NCBI RefSeq assembly: GCF_022818495.1
Contig: NZ_CP089291.1
Location: 4,419,501 to 4,483,500 of the forward strand
Source: Fodinisporobacter ferrooxydans
GTDB lineage: Bacteria > Bacillota > Bacilli > Tumebacillales > MYW30-H2
Direction of reading: 5' to 3'
Length of the DNA: 64,000 nt
The position numbers were made by a program, and so were the translations under genes. The notes beneath the pieces were generated by a model. That model had not been told where the DNA came from and searched no databases. It saw nothing but the letters and a program-made list of their open reading frames with translations. Shown here piece by piece: positions 55,496 through 63,916 of this stretch. How positions within the stretch are numbered: position 1 is the first letter of the stretch; each line of letters starts with the position of its first letter.

Positions 55496-56446
55496 TTATT
55501 TAAGCATTTCCTTCGCCGTTTTTACGATATTTTCGATTGTAATTCCATTAAGCTCTAACAGCATTTCATATGGAGCGGACTGTCCGAATTGATCTTGCAC
55601 TCCTATTCTTCTTACAATACCCCTTCCTTCTTCTGCAATTACTTCACAGACTGCACTTCCAAGACCATTTAAAATATTATGATCTTCAACCGTAATGATT
55701 TTTCCAATATTTAGACATTCAACAACTGCTTCCCGATCCAGAGGTTTAATCGTATGCATGTCTAACAGCTTTACAGAAATACCGTCTTTCTCCAATTGTT
55801 TTGCTGCTTCTATTGCGAGATACACGGTATCACCATTCGCAACAATCGCTATATCTTTACCGTCCTTGATCTTCTTTGCTTTCCCAATAGTAAATTCTTC
55901 ATTTTCATCATATATAATCGGAACTGCATCCCTGGTAAAACGCAGGTACACCGGTCCATAAATTTCCGCTGCTTGTTCTACTAATTTTCTGGTAGAATAA
56001 TAGTCAGCACCCATAATAACAGTCATATTCGGAATCGTTCTTAGCACTCCCATGTCCTCTATACTTTGATGGCTTCCCCCATCATTCGCTGGAGTAAGTC
56101 CCCCATGCGAACAAGCAATTTTTACATTTAAATTTGGATAGCAAATCTCCTGTCGAATCTGCTCCGCCATTCTTAACGATCCAAATACTGCGTACGTGCT
56201 TACAAAAGGAATTTTTCCAGTTGTCGCAAGCCCTGCAGCTAATCCAGCACCATTTTGCTCAGCTATACCAACATTAACATGCTGATTAGGTAATTGCTTT
56301 GCGAATTCTGTGGTCTTACATGACTTGCCGATATCGATATCAACTACATAAATATTCTTATTCTTTTTTCCCAATTTGACAATTTCATCACCGAAGGCTT
56401 CTCTGGTTGCTTTTTTCGGCAAACTATCTTTTTCCACTACACTCAT
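55496..56446 (-). CDS. Transketolase, C-terminal subunit
   Basis: This 316-residue half-transketolase holds the pyrimidine-binding domain (AEQNGAGLAAGLATTGKIPF with the Glu that activates thiamine; CSHGGLTPANDGGSHQSIED) and the C-terminal domain (AIVANGDTVYLAIEAAKQLE; VEDHNILNGLGSAVCEVIAE). It pairs with the upstream half gene; its ATG shares one base with that gene's stop (TAATG). Split transketolases occur in archaea and in bacterial catabolic operons for unusual sugars such as apiose or sulfoquinovose. The donor sugar here is not known. Confidence 0.93.
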   Translation of the reverse strand: MSVVEKDSLPKKATREAFGDEIVKLGKKNKNIYVVDIDIGKSCKTTEFAKQLPNQHVNVGIAEQNGAGLAAGLATTGKIPFVSTYAVFGSLRMAEQIRQEICYPNLNVKIACSHGGLTPANDGGSHQSIEDMGVLRTIPNMTVIMGADYYSTRKLVEQAAEIYGPVYLRFTRDAVPIIYDENEEFTIGKAKKIKDGKDIAIVANGDTVYLAIEAAKQLEKDGISVKLLDMHTIKPLDREAVVECLNIGKIITVEDHNILNGLGSAVCEVIAEEGRGIVRRIGVQDQFGQSAPYEMLLELNGITIENIVKTAKEMLK

Positions 56447-57288
56447 TATTTTAACCCCCCGGCTATTTCTTCAATTGCTTGAAGATACTCCGCTTGATTA
56501 GGAGCAATACCATGCCATCCTACTACATTTTCCATAAAAGATACGCCCTTACCCTTTACAGTGTTCAATACGACACACTTCGGTTTTCCATTTTTTGAAT
56601 TTCTAATATAATCTAATGTTTCAACAATCTCTTCCATTGAATGGCCATTTATTCTTTTTGTTTCAAAACCAAATGCATGAAACTTCTTTTCTAAATCCTG
56701 ATTCGGCATAACTTCTTCTGTTGTACCGTCAATTTGCAAACCATTATCATCAACAAAGACAACTAAATTATCTAGTTGATACTTAATCGCACTTTGCGCA
56801 GCTTCCCATATTTGTCCTTCTTGGCATTCTCCATCTCCTACAATAGCGAAAACTCTGTAATCTTTTGAATCTCTTTTGCCTGCTAGTGCCATTCCAACTG
56901 CACAAGAAAGTCCCTGTCCTAGAGACCCAGTAGAAATATCAACACCCGGACACTTTTTCATATCAGGATGTCCCTGAAAAGGAGATCCATACTTTCTTAA
57001 AGTATAAATGGTTTCATACGGTACATACCCTCGTAAAGCTAATGCTGCATATTGTATTGGACAAACATGTCCTTTTGATAAAACAAACCGATCACGGTCT
57101 TCCCATTTAGGATTTGCAGAATCAATGTTCATTTCCCTAAAATAAAGTGCAGCTACTACATCAGCTGCGGAAAGAGAACCTCCCGGATGTCCTGATTTTG
57201 CTTCATGAATCATCGTGAGAGCTGTTTTTCTAAGCTCAATCGCTTTTTGCTTTAATTCTTCAACGCTTATATCGTTCATACCAGTCAC
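56446..57288 (-). CDS. Transketolase, N-terminal subunit
   Basis: This 280-residue half-transketolase contains the thiamine diphosphate domain: AKSGHPGGSLSAADVVAALY, LSKGHVCPIQYAALALRGY, STGSLGQGLSCAVGMALAG and the magnesium/diphosphate motif VGDGECQEGQIWEAAQSAI ending with VFVDDNGLQIDG. A GAGGTGA site precedes ATG 57288. It is the first gene of the operon, controlled by the promoter and operator at 57354-57410. Confidence 0.93.
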   Translation of the reverse strand: MTGMNDISVEELKQKAIELRKTALTMIHEAKSGHPGGSLSAADVVAALYFREMNIDSANPKWEDRDRFVLSKGHVCPIQYAALALRGYVPYETIYTLRKYGSPFQGHPDMKKCPGVDISTGSLGQGLSCAVGMALAGKRDSKDYRVFAIVGDGECQEGQIWEAAQSAIKYQLDNLVVFVDDNGLQIDGTTEEVMPNQDLEKKFHAFGFETKRINGHSMEEIVETLDYIRNSKNGKPKCVVLNTVKGKGVSFMENVVGWHGIAPNQAEYLQAIEEIAGGLK

Positions 57289-57353
57289 CTCATTAAATAA
57301 TGACTTGAAGTTTTTAGATTTAAACTAAAATCCTCCCAGCATTTTTGTTGTCT

Positions 57354-57410
57354 ACTTGTATACTAAGTTACCTTATGGATTAAGTTTATCACCAATCAAG
57401 TATTTGTCAA
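57354..57410 (-). promoter_or_regulatory. Transketolase operon promoter with GntR operator
   Basis: TTGACA (57405-57410), 16 bases and TAAACT (57383-57388) read leftward. Eight bases past the -10 lies the 21-bp operator (57354-57374), identical to that of the MFS promoter and at the same distance. Confidence 0.8.
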
Positions 57411-57558
57411 CCTGGATTTTATTTAAAAGATTCATGGCCAAACTCTAACTTTTTTTCATGAAAAAATTCATTTGATTTAACGTACAAATTTAGAAAACAC
57501 TGGAATATTGGAACCCTAGCCAAATTCTGCAATTGAAGCTGTCGATCATTGACGATAC

Positions 57559-57666
57559 TCAGGCAATATTTACCCGTAACGGATTCTTTGCGATTTGCCA
57601 GGCGAGTTTTAAGGATTCGGATTGGGTGTAGCGGCCTTTTTTGTAGAGATCGTGGTTTAATAGCAT
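57559..57666 (-). CDS. Possible 35-residue small protein
   Basis: ATG 57666 opens a frame reading MLLNHDLYKKGRYTQSESLK, LAWQIAKNPLRVNIA. Its basic, amphipathic LKLAWQIAK end recalls small plasmid or phage-type proteins. There is no ribosome site, and it overlaps the XRE remnant on the other strand, so it may itself be a fragment. Confidence 0.3.
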   Translation of the reverse strand: MLLNHDLYKKGRYTQSESLKLAWQIAKNPLRVNIA

Positions 57667-57846
57667 GATAAAAACAAAACAAAAACAGACTTAAAACGTG
57701 ATTTAAGCCTGTCTCCAGCTACCGATGTTAAAATTGATAAGAACGAATACATTGCGCTTCAGGTGATTGATCGGATTTGTGATTATTTAAGGTACGAAAT
57801 TGAAGATGTTGTGAGACATGTTAAAACAGAAAATTCAGATGTCTGA
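57664..57846 (+). pseudogene. Decayed XRE/Cro-type regulator
   Basis: The rightward frame reads HDKNKTKTDLKRDLSLSPAT, DVKIDKNEYIALQVIDRICD and YLRYEIEDVVRHVKTENSDV, then stop. This matches the small Cro/YozG-like HTH family (KTDLxxxxGxSxxTxxKxxKxEyVxLxVixrICxyLxcxieDiv). Stops directly precede it, so the first helix and start are lost. It sits just before the MNT-HEPN pair and may be part of a worn mobile islet. Confidence 0.6.
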
Positions 57847-57902
57847 TATATTCATTCCGAGTGATTTGTTAGGTTATAAATCGGACGAAGAAGGTGAAAC
57901 AA

Positions 57903-58211
57903 ATGACCCATCCTGACGAACAAGTAGTAAACGAAGTCGTTCAACGTCTTGTCTCTGCACTTCCCATCGAAAAAATCATTTTGTTCGGTTCTCGTGCCCG
58001 CGGGGAAGCAAAACAAGATAGTGATTTCGACTTTTTGGTTATCATGGATACGGATTTAAGTCCTTTGAAACGGAATGTGGAAATTCGAAAAGTTGGTCGT
58101 GTAAAAGGGTATCCAATGGATTTTTTAGTAAGAACTCCAGAAGAAATGGCAAACGGGTTTATTATGCAAAAAGAAATTGCCGCTGAAGGAGTTGTTGTGT
58201 ATGAACGATAA
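57903..58211 (+). CDS. MNT-type minimal nucleotidyltransferase (antitoxin-like)
   Basis: This 102-residue nucleotidyltransferase has the motif LFGSRARGEAKQDSDFDFLV (GS-x10-DxD) near residue 28 and a third acidic residue later (YPMDFLV). Such MNT proteins AMPylate and neutralise HEPN RNase toxins in type VII toxin-antitoxin pairs. AAGGTG precedes ATG 57903; an upstream GTG at 57894 is less likely. It overlaps the HEPN gene by 11 bases. Confidence 0.85.
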   Translation: MTHPDEQVVNEVVQRLVSALPIEKIILFGSRARGEAKQDSDFDFLVIMDTDLSPLKRNVEIRKVGRVKGYPMDFLVRTPEEMANGFIMQKEIAAEGVVVYER

Positions 58212-58359
58212 TGTCAAGGAATGGCTTCGAAAAGCGAATGACGATCTGAAAGTTGCAGAACTTATTCTTTCCGCCGATTTGTTTGACACGGTTTGTTTTC
58301 ACTCACAGCAAGCTGGAGAAAAGTATTTAAAGGCGATATTATATAAGTTGAACCAATGA
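58201..58359 (+). pseudogene. Truncated HEPN-domain toxin gene
   Basis: ATG 58201 overlaps the MNT stop. The product reads MNDNVKEWLRKANDDLKVAE, then CFHSQQAGEKYLKAILYKLNQ and stop after 52 residues. HEPN toxins of this pairing are about 125-140 residues, with the catalytic R-x4-6-H motif in the missing second half. The toxin is therefore probably inactive while the antitoxin gene is intact. Confidence 0.75.
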
Positions 58360-58479
58360 TTTCCTATTCAAGTGTAAGCTATAATCTCACACATAGTCGG
58401 TCAATAATTTTCATAGGGTCTTTCATGATTTGGTGAATGAATTCCTGTTCAAATAACAAATGCTCAATTTCTTCATATA

Positions 58480-58617
58480 GTGGAGATTCAGGATGAAATT
58501 CAAGGTATTGTTGAAACCTTGGATGAACTCGTACAAGCTCTTCCAGTTAATAAACAAGAATTCCTCACCGCTGAGGAAGCTAAGCAACAATACGGATTAA
58601 AGGCTGATCTGCCGTAA
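58480..58617 (+). pseudogene. Coding-like 45-residue frame of unknown origin
   Basis: GTG 58480 opens a frame reading VEIQDEIQGIVETLDELVQA, LPVNKQEFLTAEEAKQQYGL and KADLP. Composition is acidic and helix-like, as in the tail of a small antitoxin-type protein. No ribosome site is present and upstream codons soon reach a stop. It is probably a fragment in the worn region between the HEPN scar and the next gene. Confidence 0.3.
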
Positions 58618-58694
58618 GTAAAAGAATGCTCTTGGATCGTTAAGCTAACGGGCAGAAGAGTTGAACAAAAAGGAAGTTTTTAGGGGGGGATACC

Positions 58695-59729
58695 ATGAAG
58701 GTTAGGGATGCACGCGTAGCGGCAGTCGATTGGGTGGCAAGCCGCGCCAGCAGAGAAGCAGGATACATGGGAGCGTACTTCAGCGGCTCGACGGTAGGGC
58801 TGCCGGACGACACGGAGATGTCCGCCTGCTCCGATATCGATGTCATGGTCGTGTTGGACCTAAAGGACCTTCCGCTCAAACCAGGGAAATTGATCCATTT
58901 GGGAGTGCTTGTTGAGATCTCCTATCTGTCCTGGCATCAGCTTTCGTCCGCTGAGGACGTTCTGACATTTTATCATCTTGCCGGCAGTTTCCGGACGGAC
59001 ACCATCATTGATGATCCCACGGGACATCTGCGCAGTGTGCAACGGGAGGTATCCCGCCATTTTGCGAAACGGGCATGGGTACGCCGTCGCTGCGGAAACG
59101 TGCTGAAGTCGATCGAGAGGGGACTGGGATCCATCGACCCCTCCGCACCGTGGCACGATCAGGTTACGTCATGGCTTTTTCCGACAGGCGTAACGACTCA
59201 CCTCCTCCTTGTTGCTGCACTTCGTAATCCGACGGTTCGATTACGTTATCTAGCTGCACAACAAGTTCTTCAGGCGTACGGGCGCATGGTCGATTATCCG
59301 CACCTGCTGAGGCTGCTTGGATGCGCCGACTTAAGTCCTCAGCGTGTCGAAATGCATCTGAATGAGCTTGCCAGTACCTTCGATGCAGCGTCAGCCGTTG
59401 CAAGAACGCCGTTTTTCTTCAGCTCCGACATTACGGCCGCAGCAAAGCAGATCGTTATTGACGGGAGCCGGGAGCTGATACGATTAGGCTGTCACCGCGA
59501 AGCAGTCTTCTGGATGGTGGCGACCTTCGCAAGGTGCCACAAAATTCTCGCTACGGATGCCCCGGAGCTACAGCCCTTGTACGCGCCTTCCTTCGAAAAA
59601 ATGGTTGCCGATCTCGGCATTCGATCACGGGACGACATTCGTCAGCGTGCCAAAGATGTCTGCGATTTTCTTCCCGATCTTTGTGAAGTGGCTGAGGAAA
59701 TTCTGCTGGCTAACCCTGAGGTTGAATAG
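58695..59729 (+). CDS. Nucleotidyltransferase-domain protein, GC-rich relative to neighbours
   Basis: This 344-residue protein has an N-terminal nucleotidyltransferase motif: FSGSTVGLPDDTEMSACSDI followed by DVMVVLDL (GS and DxD), then a helical C-terminal region (WVRRRCGNVLKSIERGL, ATFARCHKILATD). The layout resembles aminoglycoside or lincosamide nucleotidyltransferase-like proteins, but the substrate is not recognisable. GGGGGGATACC precedes the ATG. Codon third positions are visibly richer in G/C than in flanking genes, suggesting horizontal acquisition. Confidence 0.8.
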   Translation: MKVRDARVAAVDWVASRASREAGYMGAYFSGSTVGLPDDTEMSACSDIDVMVVLDLKDLPLKPGKLIHLGVLVEISYLSWHQLSSAEDVLTFYHLAGSFRTDTIIDDPTGHLRSVQREVSRHFAKRAWVRRRCGNVLKSIERGLGSIDPSAPWHDQVTSWLFPTGVTTHLLLVAALRNPTVRLRYLAAQQVLQAYGRMVDYPHLLRLLGCADLSPQRVEMHLNELASTFDAASAVARTPFFFSSDITAAAKQIVIDGSRELIRLGCHREAVFWMVATFARCHKILATDAPELQPLYAPSFEKMVADLGIRSRDDIRQRAKDVCDFLPDLCEVAEEILLANPEVE

Positions 59730-59873
59730 CATCTATGCGAAATACCATTTCAGGCATGGAGGTTCCCGACTTTTTCAAAGAATTTCTCCTGGTTAATAAA
59801 CAAATAGCGAGCCATGCCGTATGAATCGTTTATCCCGCTGCGCTAACGGGAACGATAGTTGAATAACAGAAAT

Positions 59874-59916
59874 AAGCAGGCCAAAACAGTATTGTTCAAG
59901 TTTTGGCCTGCTTTTT
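59874..59916 (+). terminator. Terminator after the nucleotidyltransferase gene
   Basis: AAGCAGGCCAAAAC (59874-59887) pairs with GTTTTGGCCTGCTT (59900-59913), and TTT follows. It also separates the leftward nrdJ gene. Confidence 0.85.
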
Positions 59917-60031
59917 GTGATACTCCCTCAAAAATACATTGAATACATGTAAACAATGTGCAGAGCCTTAAATTTCAAGGGTTTTTCACGTTCGAGTATA
60001 GATAAACGTCATTTTGTTGGCGGTACCCTAA

Positions 60032-63000
60032 CTAACACTTGCTGAAGCCGCAAGCCTCGCATTCGTTGCAGCCGCCATGGCGCACCAACGTGTGCTGATG
60101 GCATTGCGGGCATAGATCCTTTGCTGTATTAAACTCCCGCAGGCTCAATCGTTCCGCTTCCTGTGCCTGCAATTCGATGGAACAGGAGATCTCATTCCAT
60201 TTCACATGGCGAAGCGGGAATGTTTCCGAATGGTCGATTAACGCTTTTGCGATGGCGTCAGGAACAGATGTAATTCTTCTGTCGCCAAAGCCAACGGAAT
60301 TGGAACCGCCGATTCCGGAAAAATGCTGGACGAGCACCGCTTCCTTATGAGGATTCTGGGAATCCATCAAATACAGTGTAATTGCACGGCCTAACGCTTC
60401 ATTGGAAGCATATACGTCGCTTCCGGCTTTCCCGATATTGACGAACACTTCTCTCGCCAGGTGATCTTCCGGATCGTCGTTGATTGTGATATATGCAGTG
60501 CCAAGGGGCGTTTCTTTCTTATAGGTTGCCCCATATAAAACATCCGGACGGCTTTTTTTCCGATAGCCCGCGAGCGGGGCCGGCAGCACTTGCGATTCAT
60601 TCTTCCCCGTTTGCGCCAAGTCCGCTTCCACAGATGCCGATTGCGATTGCTTCATCGTCTCCGTGGAATCTATCTCCGTATCTTCCTTTTGCTTGTCCTC
60701 TTCCTTCAAGGATAAGACTTGCTCGGAGCGGGATCCGTCGCGGTAAATGGTGACACCCTTGCAGCCAAGTTCATAGGCAAGATCGTAGAGCTTCTTCGTA
60801 TCTTCCACCGTATACGAGTTCGGTGCATTGCATGTTTTGGAAATCGAGCTGTCAATCCATTTTTGCAGCGCTGCCTGTACACGCACATGCTCTTCCGGCG
60901 TGAGATCCATGGATGTCACAAAATACTCCGGCAATGTATCCGCTTCTGGTTGGACATGTTTGAAATCGTCCAAAATCTTCGCGTTTTCTTCAAACATTCC
61001 AAGTCGGGAGTTGCGGTAATACGACCATGCATAGTAAGGCTCACAGCCGGTACTGCAGCCGACCATCGTACCTGTCGTGCCTGTCGGCGCAATCGTCATT
61101 GTCGTGACATTGCGGACACCATGCGCCCGAATAGCCTCCGCCACATGTGGTTTATGTGCGGCCATTGCCTGCATGAAGCCGCTTTGCAAATACAAGTCCG
61201 CATCAAAAGCAGGGAATGGGCCGTTTTCTTTGGCAAGCTCGACCGATTCGAGGTAACACCATTCTGCCATCATGCCGATCAGCACATCGATCAACTTGGT
61301 GGATTCTTCGCTGCCATAGCGAACGCCACAATGAATCATCAAGTCATGCAATCCCATGATCCCAAGGCCGACCCGACGTTCTTTCATCTGGTTTTCACGA
61401 TTTTCATCAAACGGATAATACGTCGCATCGATGATTGCGTCCTGAAAGCGCAAGCCCGTGCGTGTGGCGTATTCAAGCTCTTCCCATTTGATGTGATGCA
61501 AGAAAAATTCCGCCTTGTCCGCATCGAACAGTTTGCGAAGTTCTGTACGAATATGCGTCTCCAATTCTGTATTTTTAAACGCATAGGTTTCTGATGTATC
61601 CTTGAATCCCATTGTAAATTGGCTCAATACGACAGCTCCCAGGTTGCAAATCCCATAAGCCGGAAGCCCTTGCTCGCCACACGGATTAGTCGCTATAATC
61701 GGATTGAAATAGTGGGAATTGCTCATGCGATTGTAGCGTCCCATAAAGACGACACCAGGTTCCGCGCTTTTCCAGGCGGATTCCATCATCATTTCCCACA
61801 TTTGCAGCGCCGGAAGACGCTCCGCCACTTCAAATGAGCCGCCATTTGCCAGCCATTCATAAAAATCCCCATGGAATTCCGACATATCTGCAAGACTTGG
61901 ATAGCCGAGTTCCCATACCGCTTCGTCCGCTTTGGCCTGCATAAATTCTTCCGATACACCCACGGAAATGTTGGCGCCTGTGATCACACCGTCCACTTGT
62001 TTGCAGCGAATAAATTTCAGGATATCCGCATGTTTGTCGTTCAAAATCAGCATCAACGCACCGCGGCGGGATCCGCCCTGAAGCGTCAATTGGCAGCCGA
62101 CGCTCATGATCTCGCCGACGCCAACCGGGCCAAATCCATTGCCAAACACCTGGTTTCCTTTGTCGTACAGCAATCCCCAGGAATATGCCCCGGAACTGCG
62201 TCCATTGACGCCACGCACATAACTGTAGCGCGGCCGCAACGAAGAAAGCACCATCGACACGCGTTTTCCTTCCATCATCGCTTCCCACATGTCGGCAAGC
62301 GCTTCTGCGATGCGTGCGCGGCGATCCCCGGGATAAATTGTCATGCCAACTAAATCTTGGATACACATGACGCCCGATTGAATGATCGTTTCATACAAAT
62401 CTTCCGCAGGCAAGGATTCTCCGTATACGACCGGATGGCCTTGCTCGACCCATGCGTCGATATCGCCGTTCCAATATTCGTCATACCCTTCCACGCTCGT
62501 ATCCGGGAATACGAATGTCCAGTCGCTTTTTTCTTCCACAGCGCGCAAAAACTGGCGATTGATCCGTACGATTTTGGTGCTGTTGGGATACGTTTCCGCA
62601 AGAAAATCCAGAAGATCTCCATGCCACACATCCAGAACCAATTGCAGTTCCCCTTGGCGTGGCTGATCGGAAATCGGCACAAGGGATCCTTGCGGCGGCA
62701 CTTGCGACAAATTCATCCCGACACCGCCGGACCGGGCCTGGATTTCTAATGTTTGCCCGAAAGAACGGGCATAATCACGGGGAGATGCTCCCACATTCGG
62801 AATGACAAAACAATTGTAGCTGGTTGTTTGAATCCCTGTCCCCATCGACGCGTTAATGCGCCCGCCCGGAACGTATTTCCAGCCGCTTTGCAATTGATAG
62901 AATTGTTCCTCCCAGAAAGCCGGATCTTTCGTAACAGTTGCCGCACCTTTCGCAATCCGGCGCCACATTTCCCGCGGAGATGTTTCTTTCAAGACATCGA

Positions 63001-63271
63001 TATGATCATAGGAAAGTTCCGTTTCAAATCCGTCCCGCAATTGCACCTTTACCATACGCTTCTCCGGTTGCAACTGAACCACTTTTGCCAATTCGTGATA
63101 GGCGCGTTTTTTGTCCAATACCGCCACAACAAGACTTCCGACTTGCAATGTCTCTTTTTTGGCGTCTTTTAATAAATAGCGGTCCGCAACGATCCGCTCA
63201 CCTGTTGGCGCCAAATAATCTTCATTCGTAAATGGCAGCATATAGCTGTTTTTCTGTAATTGATCGATCAT
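60032..63271 (-). CDS. nrdJ: Adenosylcobalamin-dependent (class II) ribonucleoside-diphosphate reductase
   Basis: This 1079-residue class II reductase makes deoxyribonucleotides using a B12-derived radical. Seen: CFVIPNVGASPRDYARSFG, SGGVGMNLSQVPP, the active-site NPCGEQGLPAYGICNLGAVV near residue 535, PTGTTGTMVGCSTGCEPYYA near 745, and CNAPNSYTVEDTKKLYDLAY. The C-terminal zinc-ribbon tail CPQCHQHTLVRHGGCNECEA plus CGFSKC carries the cysteines that re-reduce the active site. The length fits the long Bacillota type. It starts four bases after nrdR, whose last codons contain the GAGAAGGGAAAG ribosome site. Confidence 0.96.
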   Translation of the reverse strand: MIDQLQKNSYMLPFTNEDYLAPTGERIVADRYLLKDAKKETLQVGSLVVAVLDKKRAYHELAKVVQLQPEKRMVKVQLRDGFETELSYDHIDVLKETSPREMWRRIAKGAATVTKDPAFWEEQFYQLQSGWKYVPGGRINASMGTGIQTTSYNCFVIPNVGASPRDYARSFGQTLEIQARSGGVGMNLSQVPPQGSLVPISDQPRQGELQLVLDVWHGDLLDFLAETYPNSTKIVRINRQFLRAVEEKSDWTFVFPDTSVEGYDEYWNGDIDAWVEQGHPVVYGESLPAEDLYETIIQSGVMCIQDLVGMTIYPGDRRARIAEALADMWEAMMEGKRVSMVLSSLRPRYSYVRGVNGRSSGAYSWGLLYDKGNQVFGNGFGPVGVGEIMSVGCQLTLQGGSRRGALMLILNDKHADILKFIRCKQVDGVITGANISVGVSEEFMQAKADEAVWELGYPSLADMSEFHGDFYEWLANGGSFEVAERLPALQMWEMMMESAWKSAEPGVVFMGRYNRMSNSHYFNPIIATNPCGEQGLPAYGICNLGAVVLSQFTMGFKDTSETYAFKNTELETHIRTELRKLFDADKAEFFLHHIKWEELEYATRTGLRFQDAIIDATYYPFDENRENQMKERRVGLGIMGLHDLMIHCGVRYGSEESTKLIDVLIGMMAEWCYLESVELAKENGPFPAFDADLYLQSGFMQAMAAHKPHVAEAIRAHGVRNVTTMTIAPTGTTGTMVGCSTGCEPYYAWSYYRNSRLGMFEENAKILDDFKHVQPEADTLPEYFVTSMDLTPEEHVRVQAALQKWIDSSISKTCNAPNSYTVEDTKKLYDLAYELGCKGVTIYRDGSRSEQVLSLKEEDKQKEDTEIDSTETMKQSQSASVEADLAQTGKNESQVLPAPLAGYRKKSRPDVLYGATYKKETPLGTAYITINDDPEDHLAREVFVNIGKAGSDVYASNEALGRAITLYLMDSQNPHKEAVLVQHFSGIGGSNSVGFGDRRITSVPDAIAKALIDHSETFPLRHVKWNEISCSIELQAQEAERLSLREFNTAKDLCPQCHQHTLVRHGGCNECEACGFSKC

Positions 63272-63275
63272 CTAT

Positions 63276-63800
63276 CTATTCTTTCCCTTCTCTTCTCCAA
63301 AATTCCGCACCGTTTGATTCCGTTGCCTGGCCGCGACCCTGTTCCGAATTCAGAAACGTTAAAATTTCTTTGGCAAATGTCTCAATATCCCGAAATTGCC
63401 GGTACACACTTGCAAATCGCACATACGCCACACCATCAATGTCCCGCAGGCCGTTCATGATTTTTTCACCGATTGCATCGGAAGGGACTTCCCGTTCAAA
63501 CTCCAATCGAATTTCCCGTTCCACTTGGTCAGTCAGTTGATCAATCGTGCTCATGGGAATCGGACGTTTTTCACACGCCTTGCGAATGCCGGTATACAGC
63601 TTGTCCCTGGAAAACTCTTCCCGCTTCCGGTCTTTTTTCACCACCATCAGCGGTGACATTTCCACTTTTTCATATGTAGTAAATCGCCGCATGCACGCTT
63701 CGTTGAAACATTCCCGACGTCTCCGCACAATGGTAAGATCTTCGCTGGTTCGGGATTCTAATACACGAGATGATTCATGCTGACAAAACGGACACCGCAT
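63276..63800 (-). CDS. nrdR: Transcriptional repressor NrdR
   Basis: This 174-residue repressor has an N-terminal zinc ribbon (MRCPFCQHESSRVLESR, REC and CMRRFTTYE giving four cysteines), followed by an ATP-cone near residues 48-138 (MVVKKDRKREEFSRDKLYTG, VYRQFRDIETFAKEI). It senses ATP/dATP and represses ribonucleotide reductase genes. AGGGAGGATAAAA precedes ATG 63800. It is co-transcribed with nrdJ and its own promoter has two NrdR boxes, so it is autoregulated. Confidence 0.96.
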   Translation of the reverse strand: MRCPFCQHESSRVLESRTSEDLTIVRRRRECFNEACMRRFTTYEKVEMSPLMVVKKDRKREEFSRDKLYTGIRKACEKRPIPMSTIDQLTDQVEREIRLEFEREVPSDAIGEKIMNGLRDIDGVAYVRFASVYRQFRDIETFAKEILTFLNSEQGRGQATESNGAEFWRREGKE

Positions 63801-63850
63801 TTTTATCCTCCCTGCTTTCTCGCCCGTGGCATGTATGGTTCCTTATCACA

Positions 63851-63866
63851 ACCCTATATATAGAGT
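63851..63866. promoter_or_regulatory. NrdR box 1
   Basis: ACCCTATATATAGAGT fits the NrdR box pattern ACAC-ATATAT-GTGT. It lies downstream of the -10 element in the leader of nrdR-nrdJ. Confidence 0.8.
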
Positions 63867-63887
63867 GGAAACTGATTAGTCAAACAG

Positions 63888-63916
63888 ATTATCACACTAG
63901 ATATAGTTTTGGTCAA
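63888..63916 (-). promoter_or_regulatory. nrdR-nrdJ promoter
   Basis: On the minus strand TTGACC (63911-63916), 17 bases and GATAAT (63888-63893). NrdR box 2 fills the spacer. Confidence 0.75.
63894..63909. promoter_or_regulatory. NrdR box 2, inside the promoter spacer
   Basis: ACACTAGATATAGTTT fits the NrdR box pattern. It starts directly beside the -10 element and is 43 bases (about four helical turns) from box 1, so both face the same side of the DNA. Confidence 0.8.

Noticed and set aside
57684-57712. Hairpin ACAGaCTTAAA...TTTAAGcCTGT as a terminator
   Set aside because: It lies inside the coding remnant of an XRE regulator and has no gene ending before it in either direction, so the pairing is probably accidental.
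60719-61594. Long rightward open frame opposite nrdJ (291 codons)
   Set aside because: Antisense to conserved nrdJ sequence; His/Cys-rich translation typical of antisense reading, and no ribosome site.
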